Assembly (NCBI GenBank): GCA_016716385.1
Contig: JADJWL010000002.1
Location: 62,001-126,000 of the forward strand
From: Bryobacterales bacterium
GTDB taxonomy: Bacteria > Acidobacteriota > Terriglobia > Bryobacterales > Bryobacteraceae
Direction of reading: 5' to 3'
Length of the DNA: 64,000 nt
A model generated the notes under the pieces. The model saw nothing but the letters and a program-made list of their open reading frames with translations, did no database searches and was not told where the DNA came from. Below are positions 8,905 to 19,600 of the stretch, piece after piece. Both the position numbers and the translations under genes were made by a program. The first letter of the stretch is position 1; each line of letters starts with the position of its first letter.

Positions 8905-11651
8905 GCCGCGGCTCCCATCCGCGCCACGGGCAAGTGTCCGCTCTTACCGCGATACCAATCGTGGGACGCCGGGGACGCCGGCAGTACGGATCCCTCTGTG
9001 AACGCAAGGAAAGAGCCATGCCTGAGTACGTGAATCTGACGGCTCTCGGGATCCACGACCGCGACGCGGATCCACCGGTTTTGGATCAGTTGTTCCACCC
9101 CGGGAAGACGTGTCACAACTTCGGCAACCAGGGTGAGACGAGCCTCAATCACGAAGAGAATGCGAACCGGCTCGTGAATTTCCACCATCTGTAGAGGAAG
9201 TCCGGTACGAAGATCACTCGAATGCCCGTCCATCACTCCGACCAACCCTGTGACGTTATGCGGCAGCTTCGTCCCGCACCCGTAACGGGTGTTGTCCACC
9301 GACGAAAAGTAGTACTCGAGGCTGATGCCGGCACAGACAGGTCCACCCGCCGCGAGAAGCCGCTCGAGGTTCGAACCCTGGGCGTCGTCGCAAGTTGGGT
9401 CGTAGGAGACAAGGAACCACCGCCTGTCAAGGAAGAGCCCGCGCGTGAGATCGCGCCTGCCCACAAGAGCGACCGCGTTTGTGCAATGGCCGTACTCGGG
9501 CCGCGGTTCAGCAAGGTGCTCCGCCCGCGCTTCGACGTGCTGCAGAGCCGCCTCTTCAGATGTCACAGCGGACGCCGATTCGAACCGCCGAATCCGCTCT
9601 AGCGCGTTGGCCGCGCGAGCGGCGTCGAGCACCACTCGTAACCGGGCCAGTTCGTCGCCATGCGATGGCGGCATGTCCTCAAGATCGTAGAGTTCGATAT
9701 CGTCGCTTGAGGTATCGTGGTAGCCGCCGACGAACCAGGTGTCTTCCGGAATCGTGATCCCCCGGTTGCGCAAACCGTCCCGCACTGCCGGACGGTTTGC
9801 CATCGCCGCGAACAGGCGTGCATTCGGCCCGCCCCGGCGCCCGCCGCAGGCTCCACAGTCGTGCGCCGACTCGTGGGGATTGTTGAGGCTCGTCGACCCG
9901 TGGCCAAGCACGAGCACGATTCGTGCAAACCGCTTCGCCAGTCCCGCCGGACCCAGGACACTGGCGACGCGCTCCACCTTCTCGGACGTGGTGAATCCCA
10001 ACTGCAACCCTTCGCTGAGTCCGTGCGACTCGCTGCCGGTGCGCATGAGCGTGACCTCGGTGCGGGGCACCGGCAGGAACACGGCATTGAGCCAGGCACG
10101 CAGCCGCCCATAGGTCCTCGGCGCGAGGACTCTGACCAGAAGCGGGAACAAGCTGAAGATGCCTAAAACCGCCGTGCTAAGCCATCCGAGCCACAACGAC
10201 TGGGTCGACCGCACCGCGGTCTGCGCAATCCGCGCCCACAGGCGGCGGACCGCCTTCCGGCGGCCGCTGACGCCGGCATCGCCCGGAACCGGAACCTCTC
10301 GCACGGCGTGGCGCGGCTTTGCGACGACGGGACAGAGAGCAACGCCGTGAGCATCGTCAATCCCGGCGTAGTCCATCGCCACTCCGAAGAAGCCCGCGGC
10401 GCCGAACGTTTCGATTTCCGGTCTGGTCTCCTCCAAGTGACGCCGGAAGGACTCCTCCCGCTCATCGATGCACGTGATGACCTGTGCGGCCGGCCGGCCC
10501 GCGGGTGCGGCGCGATTCCCGGAGCCGAACCACGTGACCAGCGGTCCGAGGACGAGCTTCTCGTGACGGCGTTCATAGGCCAAGTGCCAGACGCGCCGGC
10601 GCTCGATCGAATCGAAAGCAAACACTTCTTCTCTGAAGCGGTCGAGGTTCGGACGGCCCAGGGATTCGATGGGCGGCAGGGCAGGCGACAACGATTCGAC
10701 CGCCGCGTAAAGAATCGCGGCGTGCTCCGGGACACTGTTTTCGCCGCTGGATTGGACGGGACTTTCCTCAGGGGCGTACCGGCGCAAGCTTAGCCTGACA
10801 GCGAGATAGTCAATCAGTGAGCACGGCACTCGTTCGTGCGGGACCAGGTCCGGTTCGCACTCGAGCCGATGGATCAGCCCAGCCCACCCTGGAAGCGCCA
10901 TCAGCTCATCCTGCAGAAATGCCTCCTCTTCGTCGGGGCCAACCTGTCGGAGCGCAAGGAGTCTCAGAATTGTCTCCTCCGCGGATTCACGCCTCTCGAG
11001 TTGCTCTCCGAACTCCTTCCGGATGCCCGTGAGCGGCTCCACGGGCGATGCAGCCAGCAACTGCCGCACCGCCGTCAGGAATCCGGCCTCGCGGTCGCCC
11101 ATCGGCCAGTGGGACACTCCCTGGTCAAGGTATGCGCTGCAAAGCCGGATCATGAGCGAGTCCACCACGGGCGCCAGGCGTTTCTGCGGTTGGCTCTCGG
11201 GCGGGTAGTGCTGAACGGCGGACAGGCACTGGGCGAACCTGCGTCTCTCATCCGCCGATGCCCGTCCCTCGTTCAGCCACCACCGGACCTCTTGCGCCGT
11301 CATTGGCGTCCTGCCGTTCAACAGGATGGCCCGTCGCAGTTGCCGTCTCGTCAGTTCATACGGGATCAATGTTGCATCCGGTTCCTCGGCCAGAATGTCG
11401 TCAACATCCACAGCCTCAATCCGGCCGGCGCGAAACTGGCGCCGGAACTCGTCTTCGCTCAGATAGGGCTCGGCGCCGTAGAGCTGGCCCGCCTGACGGA
11501 CAGCCTCCTCGAAAGGCAGGTGTTCGAATGCGTGCAGGGTGTTGTGGTGCACAAACACGCCGATGGGACCCTGCGCCGGCAGCAGGTGCGCAAGGTGTTC
11601 TACCGTCCCCGCCAGCCGCTCCGCCGGCGAGGTGGTCACTTCGCAACTCAA
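8901..11651 (-). CDS. dabA: DabA (DUF2309), beta-carbonic-anhydrase-like inorganic carbon transport subunit
   Basis: A 916-aa protein that matches the DUF2309/DabA family over its full length. DabA carries a buried zinc site like that of beta-carbonic anhydrase and works with DabB as an energy-coupled, vectorial CO2-hydrating complex. The four expected zinc ligands are present: C394 and D396 in VITCIDEREE, H584 in VLGHGSTS and C599 in HDCGACGG. The spacing (2 and 15 residues) equals that of the characterised protein (C351/D353/H524/C539). The start overlaps the sulP stop by 4 bp. It is very probably active as a zinc protein. Confidence 0.92.
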   Translation of the reverse strand: MSCEVTTSPAERLAGTVEHLAHLLPAQGPIGVFVHHNTLHAFEHLPFEEAVRQAGQLYGAEPYLSEDEFRRQFRAGRIEAVDVDDILAEEPDATLIPYELTRRQLRRAILLNGRTPMTAQEVRWWLNEGRASADERRRFAQCLSAVQHYPPESQPQKRLAPVVDSLMIRLCSAYLDQGVSHWPMGDREAGFLTAVRQLLAASPVEPLTGIRKEFGEQLERRESAEETILRLLALRQVGPDEEEAFLQDELMALPGWAGLIHRLECEPDLVPHERVPCSLIDYLAVRLSLRRYAPEESPVQSSGENSVPEHAAILYAAVESLSPALPPIESLGRPNLDRFREEVFAFDSIERRRVWHLAYERRHEKLVLGPLVTWFGSGNRAAPAGRPAAQVITCIDEREESFRRHLEETRPEIETFGAAGFFGVAMDYAGIDDAHGVALCPVVAKPRHAVREVPVPGDAGVSGRRKAVRRLWARIAQTAVRSTQSLWLGWLSTAVLGIFSLFPLLVRVLAPRTYGRLRAWLNAVFLPVPRTEVTLMRTGSESHGLSEGLQLGFTTSEKVERVASVLGPAGLAKRFARIVLVLGHGSTSLNNPHESAHDCGACGGRRGGPNARLFAAMANRPAVRDGLRNRGITIPEDTWFVGGYHDTSSDDIELYDLEDMPPSHGDELARLRVVLDAARAANALERIRRFESASAVTSEEAALQHVEARAEHLAEPRPEYGHCTNAVALVGRRDLTRGLFLDRRWFLVSYDPTCDDAQGSNLERLLAAGGPVCAGISLEYYFSSVDNTRYGCGTKLPHNVTGLVGVMDGHSSDLRTGLPLQMVEIHEPVRILFVIEARLTLVAEVVTRLPGVEQLIQNRWIRVAVVDPESRQIHVLRHGSFLAFTEGSVLPASPASHDWYRGKSGHLPVARMGAAA

Positions 11652-13228
11652 GCATTCACCTCGCGCCGGCGGCGGCGGGCGGAGAGTTCGTGATTCGACA
11701 TCGGCTCATGGTTGTCGAAACCGCGAATCTCGAGCCGGTGACCTGTCCAGTTCTGTCCCAATCGCTGGAGTTTCTCAAGAACCGTATGGTCCACCACCCA
11801 GGCGTTCTCGAAATCGAGCGTGACGGTCCGGACGTCATCCGGCACGGACTGCAGACGCCGCTTGAGGCCAAGGTAATTGGTGAAGACGGCGGAGTCGTGG
11901 ACAGTCATTGTGACCGTGTCCCCGTCGCGCGTCTCACTGACGACGCTGCGAAAGATGCTCTTAAAGGGTGCGCCGTTCGCCAGGTGGAGCACGATCTTGA
12001 GCACCAGCCCGACTCCGACGCCCACGAGCAGATCCGTCGCCAACGTCACCAGCAGGGTCGTGACAAACAGCAGCAGTTGTTCCGGCCCGATGTGATAGAC
12101 ATGGACGAACTCCTTCGGGGATGCCAGGCGGAAACCAGTGTAGACCAGCATGGCCGCCAGCGCAGCAAGCGGGATCTCCTGGAGAACACCGGGGATCACC
12201 GCGAGGGCTGCCAGGAGGAAGGCCCCATGGAAGAAGTTCGCCCAGCGGGTCCTGGCGCCGCTGTCGATATTTGCCTTGCTGCGCACGATTTCGGAGATCA
12301 TCGGCAGCCCGCCGACCAGTGCCACAACCACATTGCCGGCGCCGGTGGCCAACAGGTCCCGGTTGAGGTCGCTGCTCCGGCGCTCCGGGTCAAGGGCGTC
12401 CACGGCGATCACGCTCAACATCGATTCGATCGTTCCAACCAGTGCAAACATGGCGATGTACTTGAGCGAGACGGCACTCCCGATCATGGAGAAGTCCGGG
12501 AAGACAATGGCGCTCGCCAATGAGCCGGGGAGCCGGACGAGCGCCGAGGGACCGACGTGGTAAAGGTGGTTGGCGAAAGTGTAGACGTGCTCGTGCTCCA
12601 GGTCAAAAAAAAGACTGAGCGGCACGGCGGCGGCCAGAACCAGCATGGGCCCGGGAACGCGCCTGGCCCAGTTCGTGCGCACCAGGGGCAGCCCGAACAG
12701 AATCAGCAGCGAGATCAGGCCGATGAGGAACACCTCAGGGTTCAAGTTCGCGAGGCTCCGCGGGATCTCCGCGAGCAGATGCAGCGGCTCCTGGCCTTCC
12801 GGCGCAACACCGAGCATCACGTGTACCTGCTTGGAAATGATGATGACTCCGATCGCGGCCAGCATTCCATGGACGACCGACGAAGGCATCAGGTCGCCCA
12901 GTGCTCCCGCGCGGATGAGCGCCAGCGCGATCTGGAGCAATCCCGCGACCACGCCCACCGCCAGGGCACGGCGGTAACCGGTGACGCCTCCCCCCAGTTC
13001 GGTCACCGCGCCGATAGCGACCACGATCAATCCGGCGGCGGGACCCTTGATCGTCAAACGAGCGCTGCCCAGAACGGACACGAGCATTCCGCCCAGGATG
13101 GCAGTAATCAGTCCGGCCGTCGGCGGGTATCCACTTGCAAACGAGATTCCGAGACAAAGGGGAAGGGCAATCAAAAAGACCAGAAATCCTGCAATGATGT
13201 CTGGCCGGAGGTACGAGAGGCGTGGCAT
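11648..13228 (-). CDS. SulP-family anion transporter with STAS domain (candidate bicarbonate transporter)
   Basis: A 526-aa SulP/SLC26 transporter. Residues about 5-400 hold the hydrophobic core; the opening DIIAGFLVFLIALPLCLGIS and LTIKGPAAGLIVVAIGAV are typical of SulP. A C-terminal STAS domain covers about 415-510. The family moves sulfate, bicarbonate or other anions. Being translationally coupled to dabA favours bicarbonate, which is inference. Its start lies 111 bp downstream of the response-regulator stop on the same strand. That spacer holds an A/T-rich stretch (about 13316-13335) which may contain the operon promoter. Confidence 0.85.
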   Translation of the reverse strand: MPRLSYLRPDIIAGFLVFLIALPLCLGISFASGYPPTAGLITAILGGMLVSVLGSARLTIKGPAAGLIVVAIGAVTELGGGVTGYRRALAVGVVAGLLQIALALIRAGALGDLMPSSVVHGMLAAIGVIIISKQVHVMLGVAPEGQEPLHLLAEIPRSLANLNPEVFLIGLISLLILFGLPLVRTNWARRVPGPMLVLAAAVPLSLFFDLEHEHVYTFANHLYHVGPSALVRLPGSLASAIVFPDFSMIGSAVSLKYIAMFALVGTIESMLSVIAVDALDPERRSSDLNRDLLATGAGNVVVALVGGLPMISEIVRSKANIDSGARTRWANFFHGAFLLAALAVIPGVLQEIPLAALAAMLVYTGFRLASPKEFVHVYHIGPEQLLLFVTTLLVTLATDLLVGVGVGLVLKIVLHLANGAPFKSIFRSVVSETRDGDTVTMTVHDSAVFTNYLGLKRRLQSVPDDVRTVTLDFENAWVVDHTVLEKLQRLGQNWTGHRLEIRGFDNHEPMSNHELSARRRRREVNA

Positions 13229-13339
13229 CTGCTACCACTATGCTTCGGCGCCCCTTACCATGACTATCGCCTCCGGAGGGGGGCCGCGGGAGCTTCTGTA
13301 AGGGATTGCCGGCGTGTATATTACAATTCTTTAATGTTT

Positions 13340-13975
13340 TCAGGAAGTGAGGCCATTCCGGATCGCGAAGCGCACGATGTCGCCGGTGGAGTGGAGATTC
13401 AGCTTCTCCATGATCTTGCCCCGGTGCGCTTCGACGGTATAGACGCTGAGTCGAAGCAGGTTAGCGATCTCCTTGTTGGTCTTGCCCTCAGCGATCATCA
13501 GGAGCACTTCCCGCTCGCGGCTGGTGAGCAGGTCAACCGGGTGTACCACGTGCTTCCTGTAGTCACTGAGCACGGCTTCGGAGACGGCTGGGCTGAGGTA
13601 GCCTTCGCCTCGTGCGATGGCGCGAATCGCCTCGATCAGGGCGTCATCGTCGGCATCCTTGACCAGATAGCCGCGCGCGCCGGCACGGAGGATCTCCCGG
13701 ACGTATGTTGCATCGCGATGCATACTGACCGCCAGGACCCGTGTGCGGGGGCATTCGTCGCCGATCCGCCGCGTTCCTTCGATCCCATTCAGTTCCGGCA
13801 TCGTCACGTCCATCACGACGACGTCCGGATGCAGGGACCGCGATAGCTCGACTGCCTCCCTGCCGTTGCGTGCTTCGCCGACAACCTCCATGTCGGGCTG
13901 AGCGCCGACGATCATGGCAAATCCCCGGCGCACCAGGGTGTGGTCATCAGCCAAGAGAATCTTGATCTTCTTCAT
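13340..13975 (-). CDS. NarL/LuxR-family response regulator
   Basis: A 211-aa two-domain regulator. The receiver domain (about 1-120) has the acidic pair in LLADDHTLVRRG, the phosphoacceptor D56 in VVVMDVTMPE and the switch lysine in YLVKDADDDA. A LuxR-type helix-turn-helix (LTSREREVLLMIAEGKTNKE onward) occupies about 145-205. The start at 13975 gives the canonical MKKIKILLADD; upstream codons in the same frame overlap the kinase gene. It overlaps the kinase by 29 bp and sits immediately upstream of the sulP-dab operon, so it is the best candidate regulator of that operon (inference). Confidence 0.88.
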   Translation of the reverse strand: MKKIKILLADDHTLVRRGFAMIVGAQPDMEVVGEARNGREAVELSRSLHPDVVVMDVTMPELNGIEGTRRIGDECPRTRVLAVSMHRDATYVREILRAGARGYLVKDADDDALIEAIRAIARGEGYLSPAVSEAVLSDYRKHVVHPVDLLTSREREVLLMIAEGKTNKEIANLLRLSVYTVEAHRGKIMEKLNLHSTGDIVRFAIRNGLTS

Positions 13976-15041
13976 CGGGACTTTCAGATGCCAGGACGGC
14001 GGGCGCGGCGACTTCGATCCGGACGCCCGAGCCCGCCGCACTCCGGACGACCAGTTCACCGCCGATTTGCCGCGCGCGCGCCCGCATGCCCACCATGCCT
14101 AGGCTGGACCGCCCGCTGGGCGCGGACAGACCCCGGCCATTATCCTCGATCACGAGTTGGATCTCGCCCCCCTCCTCCCGAACCGACACTCGAACCGTCG
14201 TGGCGTCTGAGTGCCGCGCGACATTGGTCAGCGCTTCCTGGGCAATCCGGAAGATCTGCGTTTCGATGGAGTCGGACAGCCTGCCTGGCAGGCGTGCTTC
14301 GTACTCAACGGAGATGCCGGTTCGCTGCTGGAAGCGCTCGCCGAGCCATCGGAGCCCGGCATCGAGGCCGAAATCGTCGAGGACAACCGGCCGCAACAGT
14401 TGAGAAAGCTCTCTCACGTTTGTGAGAGCTTCATCCACGACCGCGATGCATTGGCCTCGATTGGCCTCCAATTCGCCCGGAGGAATTCGTTTGAGGAGAC
14501 CCTTGAGACCCGTCAGCGTCTGGCCAAGCTCGTCGTGCATCTCATGCGAGAACCGCCGCGCAATCCTTTCGTGGCTTTCCAGCATATGCCATGAGACACG
14601 CTGCAACTCCTGCGATTTCCATTCGAGCCGCCTGAACGACCGGTGAATCGTCCACACGGTAAACCCGGCGCACGCCAAGGCCAGGAGAGCGCAGGCGCCG
14701 AGGATCCACACCAGACCGTCCACGAGTTCAAGGGACTCGCGCTCGATCTGCAACTCGAGCTCAGTGCCCCGCCCCGACTGAACCAGGTGATCGCGAATCA
14801 CCTCCTGCGCGTGCTCGTGGATCGACCACGCTCCGCGATAGCCGACGAAGGCCGCACCGACTGCCAGCATCACAACCAGCGCCAGACCGGCCGCAATGAT
14901 GATGGTCGGGACGGCGCCCGCACGGGTTCCGGCGCTCAGGAATGGCTTCGCTGGGCTTTCGCCAAGGTTGCCGGGAATTCGTCCACGCCTGCCAAAACGC
15001 GGCATCCATGCGGGTGTCGAATGCCTGGTCACTTTGATCAA
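13947..15041 (-). CDS. Membrane sensor histidine kinase (HisKA_3, NarX/DegS type)
   Basis: A 364-aa kinase. Two membrane segments (about 46-68 and 109-131) bracket a periplasmic loop of about 40 residues without a recognisable ligand domain. The HisKA_3 box is FSHEMHDELGQTLTGLK with phosphoacceptor H169. A HATPase_c domain follows, with VIEDNGRGL and SLGMVGMRARARQIGG. It is paired by overlap with the downstream NarL-type regulator. The signal it senses is unknown; bicarbonate/CO2 or pH would fit the neighbouring genes but nothing in the loop shows this. The exact start is uncertain, as several residues before the first membrane segment are basic and unconserved. Confidence 0.87.
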   Translation of the reverse strand: MIKVTRHSTPAWMPRFGRRGRIPGNLGESPAKPFLSAGTRAGAVPTIIIAAGLALVVMLAVGAAFVGYRGAWSIHEHAQEVIRDHLVQSGRGTELELQIERESLELVDGLVWILGACALLALACAGFTVWTIHRSFRRLEWKSQELQRVSWHMLESHERIARRFSHEMHDELGQTLTGLKGLLKRIPPGELEANRGQCIAVVDEALTNVRELSQLLRPVVLDDFGLDAGLRWLGERFQQRTGISVEYEARLPGRLSDSIETQIFRIAQEALTNVARHSDATTVRVSVREEGGEIQLVIEDNGRGLSAPSGRSSLGMVGMRARARQIGGELVVRSAAGSGVRIEVAAPAVLASESPDEEDQDSLG

Positions 15042-15159
15042 GAGCGCCCGGACCTCCGGCGCCTGGCGGACAAACTCCCCGGAGCCGCCCGCCCCCTACG
15101 ACAGAACTCCCGCGGCGGCGGGCATTCACCCATCTTCATGACCGGGTACACCCGACGAT

Positions 15160-16602
15160 TCATGCCGCAGTGCTCAACAGTGGGCGCAACACTTTACCGT
15201 GGACGTCGGTCAGACGGTAGTGGCGCCCCTGGAACTTGTACGTCAGTTTCGTATGGTCGATGCCGAGCTGGTGCAGGATGGTGGCGTGTAAATCGTGAAC
15301 GTCGGCCGGATTCTCCACAATGTTGTACGAGAAATCGTCGGTCGCGCCGTAGGTCAGGCCGCCTTGCATGCCTCCCCCCGCCAGCCACATGGCGAAGCAG
15401 CGGGGGTGATGGTCGCGGCCGTAATTTTCCTCCGTCAACGTCCCTTGGGAATAGACCGTACGGCCGAATTCCCCGCCCCACACGATGATGGTGTCGTCGA
15501 GCAGGCCGCGCTGCTTCAGGTCCGTGACCAGCGCCGCCGAGGCCTGATCCGTCTGCTCGCATTGCAGGCGGATGTCGCGGGGCAGGTTGCCGTGCTGGTC
15601 CCAGCCGCGGTGGAACAACTGGATGAACCGCACGCCGCGCTCGGCCAGACGGCGCGCCAGGATACAATTGGCCGCGTAGCTGCCGGGCGTGCGGGCGTCC
15701 GGGCCGTAGAGGTCGAAGGTGGCGTCGGGTTCGGTCGAGAGGTCGGTTAACTCGGGGACCGAGGCCTGCATGCGGAACGCCATCTCGTATTGCGCGATGC
15801 GGGTGGCGATCTCCGGATCCTGCATTTCGGCGAGCTTCATCTCGTTCAGCTTGCCGAGGTCGTCGAGATAGCGGCGGCGGGCGTCGCGGCCGTAGCCGGG
15901 CGGATCGCCGAGGTAGAGTACGGGATCGGCGGCGGCACGGAACTTGACGCCCTGGAACTTCGACGGGAGGAAGCCCGAAGCCCACTGGCGGTCTGCCAGT
16001 GCCTGGCTGCCGCCCTTGCCCTGCGACACCATGACGACGAAGGCGGGCAGATCCTTGTTCTCGCTGCCGAGGCCGTAAGCGATCCAGGAGCCGATGCTGG
16101 GCCGGCCGGCCAACTGGAAGCCGGTCTGGAAGAACGTGACGGCCGGATCGTGGTTGATCGCTTCGGTGTGCAGGCTGCGGATGAGACAGAGGTCGTCGGC
16201 GATACGGGCGGTGTGAGGGATCAGTTCGCTCAGCAGCATGCCGGACTTACCGTGCGGGGCGAACTTGAAGATCGACGGCGCGGTGGGGAAGTTGTCCTGG
16301 AACGCCGTCATGCCGGTGAGGCGCTGGCCCATGCGGACCGACTCGGGGAGGTCCTGGCCGCGGAAGCGGACGAGGTCCGGCTTGTGGTCGAACAGGTCGA
16401 TTTGCGAGGGGCCGCCGTGCTGGAACAGATAGATGACGCGCTTGGCTTTGGGCGGATGGTGGGGGAGCCCGGCGAGGGCGTCGTCGGCGCGGGCTTCGGC
16501 GCCGAGCAGGGACCCGAGGGCGGCGATGCCGATGCCGCTGCTGGCGCGTCCGAAGAAGTGGCGGCGAGTCATGAGGAGCTTCGCTTCGGCGGTTGGGTCC
16601 AT
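15160..16602 (-). CDS. DUF1501 protein, Tat-exported
   Basis: A 480-aa member of DUF1501, a sulfatase/alkaline-phosphatase-like fold common in Planctomycetes and Acidobacteria. The N-terminus carries a twin-arginine signal (TRRHFFGRASSGIGIAALGS), so the protein should be exported folded. Family motifs visible include YLFQHGGPSQIDLFDHKP and GGEFGRTVYSQG with DHHPRCFAMWLAGGG. It lies 4 bp downstream of the DUF1549/DUF1553 gene, the standard pairing. The pair is thought to act on extracellular polymers, but no substrate has been assigned. Confidence 0.88.
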   Translation of the reverse strand: MDPTAEAKLLMTRRHFFGRASSGIGIAALGSLLGAEARADDALAGLPHHPPKAKRVIYLFQHGGPSQIDLFDHKPDLVRFRGQDLPESVRMGQRLTGMTAFQDNFPTAPSIFKFAPHGKSGMLLSELIPHTARIADDLCLIRSLHTEAINHDPAVTFFQTGFQLAGRPSIGSWIAYGLGSENKDLPAFVVMVSQGKGGSQALADRQWASGFLPSKFQGVKFRAAADPVLYLGDPPGYGRDARRRYLDDLGKLNEMKLAEMQDPEIATRIAQYEMAFRMQASVPELTDLSTEPDATFDLYGPDARTPGSYAANCILARRLAERGVRFIQLFHRGWDQHGNLPRDIRLQCEQTDQASAALVTDLKQRGLLDDTIIVWGGEFGRTVYSQGTLTEENYGRDHHPRCFAMWLAGGGMQGGLTYGATDDFSYNIVENPADVHDLHATILHQLGIDHTKLTYKFQGRHYRLTDVHGKVLRPLLSTAA

Positions 16603-16606
16603 GGCG

Positions 16607-19600
16607 TTACTCCTTGGTCACGGTTTCGTCAAGGTTGAGCAGCAGGCTGGCGACGGCGGCGTAGGCGGCCAACTCGCGGCGCGGCAGGGCGGGGTCGGCG
16701 GGCGAATCGCCCTGCGCGAGGAATTTTTCGGCTTGGGCTTCGCGGCCGGAGAAATAGTCAAGGTGATAGCGGAGGCTGCCGGTGAGTACGTCGAGTTCCG
16801 CCGCGCGGGGCGTGCGGCCGGTGGCGATGCGAAAGCCGTGGCGGAGGCGCGATTCGGCAGTTCTGCCACCCTCGCGCATCATACGCTGGCCGAGGAAGCG
16901 TCCGGCTTCGACAAAGGTGACGTCGTTCATCAGGTTCAGGGCCTGGAGCGGAGTGTTGGTGCGGTTCTCGCGGACCACACACGCTTCGCGGTTGGCGGCG
17001 TCGAAGTTCACCATCATGGGCGGCGCCACCGTGCGCTTCCAGAAGGTGTAGAGGCTGCGGCGGTAGAGGTCTGGACCCTGGCTCTGCACGTATTCCTGGT
17101 CCTGCATGATGAGTTCGCCCCAGAGGCCGTCGGGCTGATAGGGCATCACGGAGCGGCCGCCGAGTTTCTCCGTGAGCAGGCCGGCCATCGCCAGCGCCTG
17201 GTCTCGCAGGACTTCGGCGGGGAGGCGGAAGCGGGGACCGCGGGCGAGCAGGCGGTTCTCCGGGTCGCGCTGGATCAACCCGGGCGTGGCCGCGGAAGAC
17301 TGCCGGTAGGTGGCGCTGGTGACGATCAGCTTGTGCAGCGCTTTCACGTCCCACCCGGTGCGGATGAACTCGGTGGCGAGCCAGTCGAGGAGTTCGGGGT
17401 GGGAGGGCCATTCGCCCTGGAGGCCGAAGTCCTCGACGGTCTTCACGAGGCCTGTGCCGAAATACATCTGCCAGAAGCGGTTCACGGTGACGCGGGCGAG
17501 CAGCGGGTTGCCCGGATCGATCAGCCATTGGGCGAAGCCGAGGCGGTTGTTGGGCGCGCCGGCGGGCAGAGGCGGTAGGAAGTCCGGGAGGCCGGGTTCG
17601 ACGCGTTCGCCGGGTTTGTCGTAGGCGCCGCGGATCAGCAGGTGCGTCGCCTTCTGGACCGGGCTTTCCTGCATCACCATGACCGTGGAGAAGCTGCGCT
17701 CCAGCGCCTCGCGCTCGCGGCGGAGAGCGGTGGCGCGCGTCCAGGCGTCGCGGATCCTGCCGGGCGCGGCATGCTCCAGGAAGGAGGCGCGGAGCTGGCG
17801 GGCCTGCGCCGGCGTGCGACGCGCTTCCGGGATGGCGGCGAGGCTGTGGAGCGCGTCGCCGGCGGCGAGAGCGGCGACTTCTTCGGCGTCAAGCACGCGG
17901 GACCAGATGCGGGCGTCGTCGATCATGCCGCGGAAGCGGCGCTTTTCGCCCCAGCCGCCGCCGATCCGGACCGGTTCCTTGAAGCGCCTCCCGGCGTTGC
18001 CGAGGGGGCGGTAGAGGGTCTCGGCGAGCGTCTTCATAGCGGCCGGGCGGCCGTCGACGTAGACGCGGACGCCTTCGGCCATGCGGGAGCCGGTGTAAGT
18101 CCAGGCGAGGTGATACCAGCGTCCGGCGGCGAGCGATTCCTCGGACTCCATGCGCAGGGCGTCGGTCACGTAGGAACTGGTGACGTGGACGTGCACTTTG
18201 CCTTTGTCAAGGTGGAGGCCGAAACCTTTGCCCTGGGGACCGTCGCTCATGCGGGTGACGACGGGACCGTCGGGGGTCTCATCGGCGTAGACCCAGGCGG
18301 AGAGGGTGAAGCGGTCTTCGATGTCGAAGTCGGCTGCGCCGGCGGCTTCGAGGTACGCGGCGCCGTCGAAGCGCGCGGCCTGTCCGAGCTTGCCGGGGGC
18401 AAACGCGGGCGAGCCGGCGGGGGCCTTGAGGTCCGCGAGGTTGTCGAGCGGGAAGGCGGAGTCGAGGCCAAGTGGCTGGGTCCACCAGACCGGCGGGGCC
18501 GCCGCCAGCGAGCGTTCCCACTTCTGCTGCGCTTTGGCGATCGCCGGCTCTTGTGAGGTGAGGAACGCCTCTACTTCGCCCAGTTGGGCGTTCAGGGCGT
18601 CGTAGCGCTGCTGCTGATCGGCGGTGGGGGCGGGAATGAGCGGCGGTGAGTTACCGTACTTCATCGCGCGGCCGTTCTCGGGGATGTTGTTGAAGTAGGC
18701 GAAGACCTGGTAGAACTCCTTCTGCGTCAGGGGGTCGTACTTGTGGTTGTGGCAGCGGGCGCAGCCGAAGGTCATGCCGAGAAAGACGGCGGAGGTGGTC
18801 TCGACGCGGTCGACGACGTACTCGACGGCGTACTCTTCGGGCACGAGGCCGTCTTCGGTGTTGCCGCGGTGATTGCGGTTGAAGCCGGTGGCGAGGATCT
18901 GGTCGCGCGAAGCGTTGGGGAGCATATCGCCGGCGATCTGCTCGATCACGAAGCGGTCCCACGGCTGGTTGCGGTTGAACGATTCGATCACCCAGTCGCG
19001 CCAGCGCCACATGTAGCGCTCGCCGTCGAACTGGTAGCCGTTGGTGTCGGCGTAACGGGCCGCGTCGAGCCAGCGGATCGCCATACGCTCGCCGTAGCGG
19101 GGCGAAGCGAGCAGGCGGTCGACGGCCTTTTCGTAGGCGTTGGGGGATCGGTCGGCGAGGAAGGCGTCGAGTTCGGCGGGCGTGGGAGGCAGGCCGGTGA
19201 GGTCGAGGGCGGCGCGGCGGAGGACTGTCTCGCGGCTGGCCTCGGGAGAGAAACCCAGTCCCTCACGGTCGAGCCTGGCCTTGACGAAGGCGTCGATGGG
19301 ATGGCCGGGCGCGGGCGGCGTGTGGCGCTTCGGGGGCAGAAACGACCAGTGCTTTTCCCAGACGGCGCCCTCGGCGATCCAGGAACGGAGCGTGGAGATC
19401 TCGCGATCTGTCAGTTTGAGGCCGGAGTGGACTGGGGGCATGCGCAGACCGGGTTTGTCGGCCGTGACGCGGCGGATAAGCGGGCTGCGATCAGGGTCGC
19501 CGGCGACGATGGCGCGTTGCCTGGCTTCGGCCTCGACGTCGAGGCGGAGGGGGATGCCTTTGTTCTTCGCGTCCGGCCCGTGGCAAAGGAAGCACTTGTC

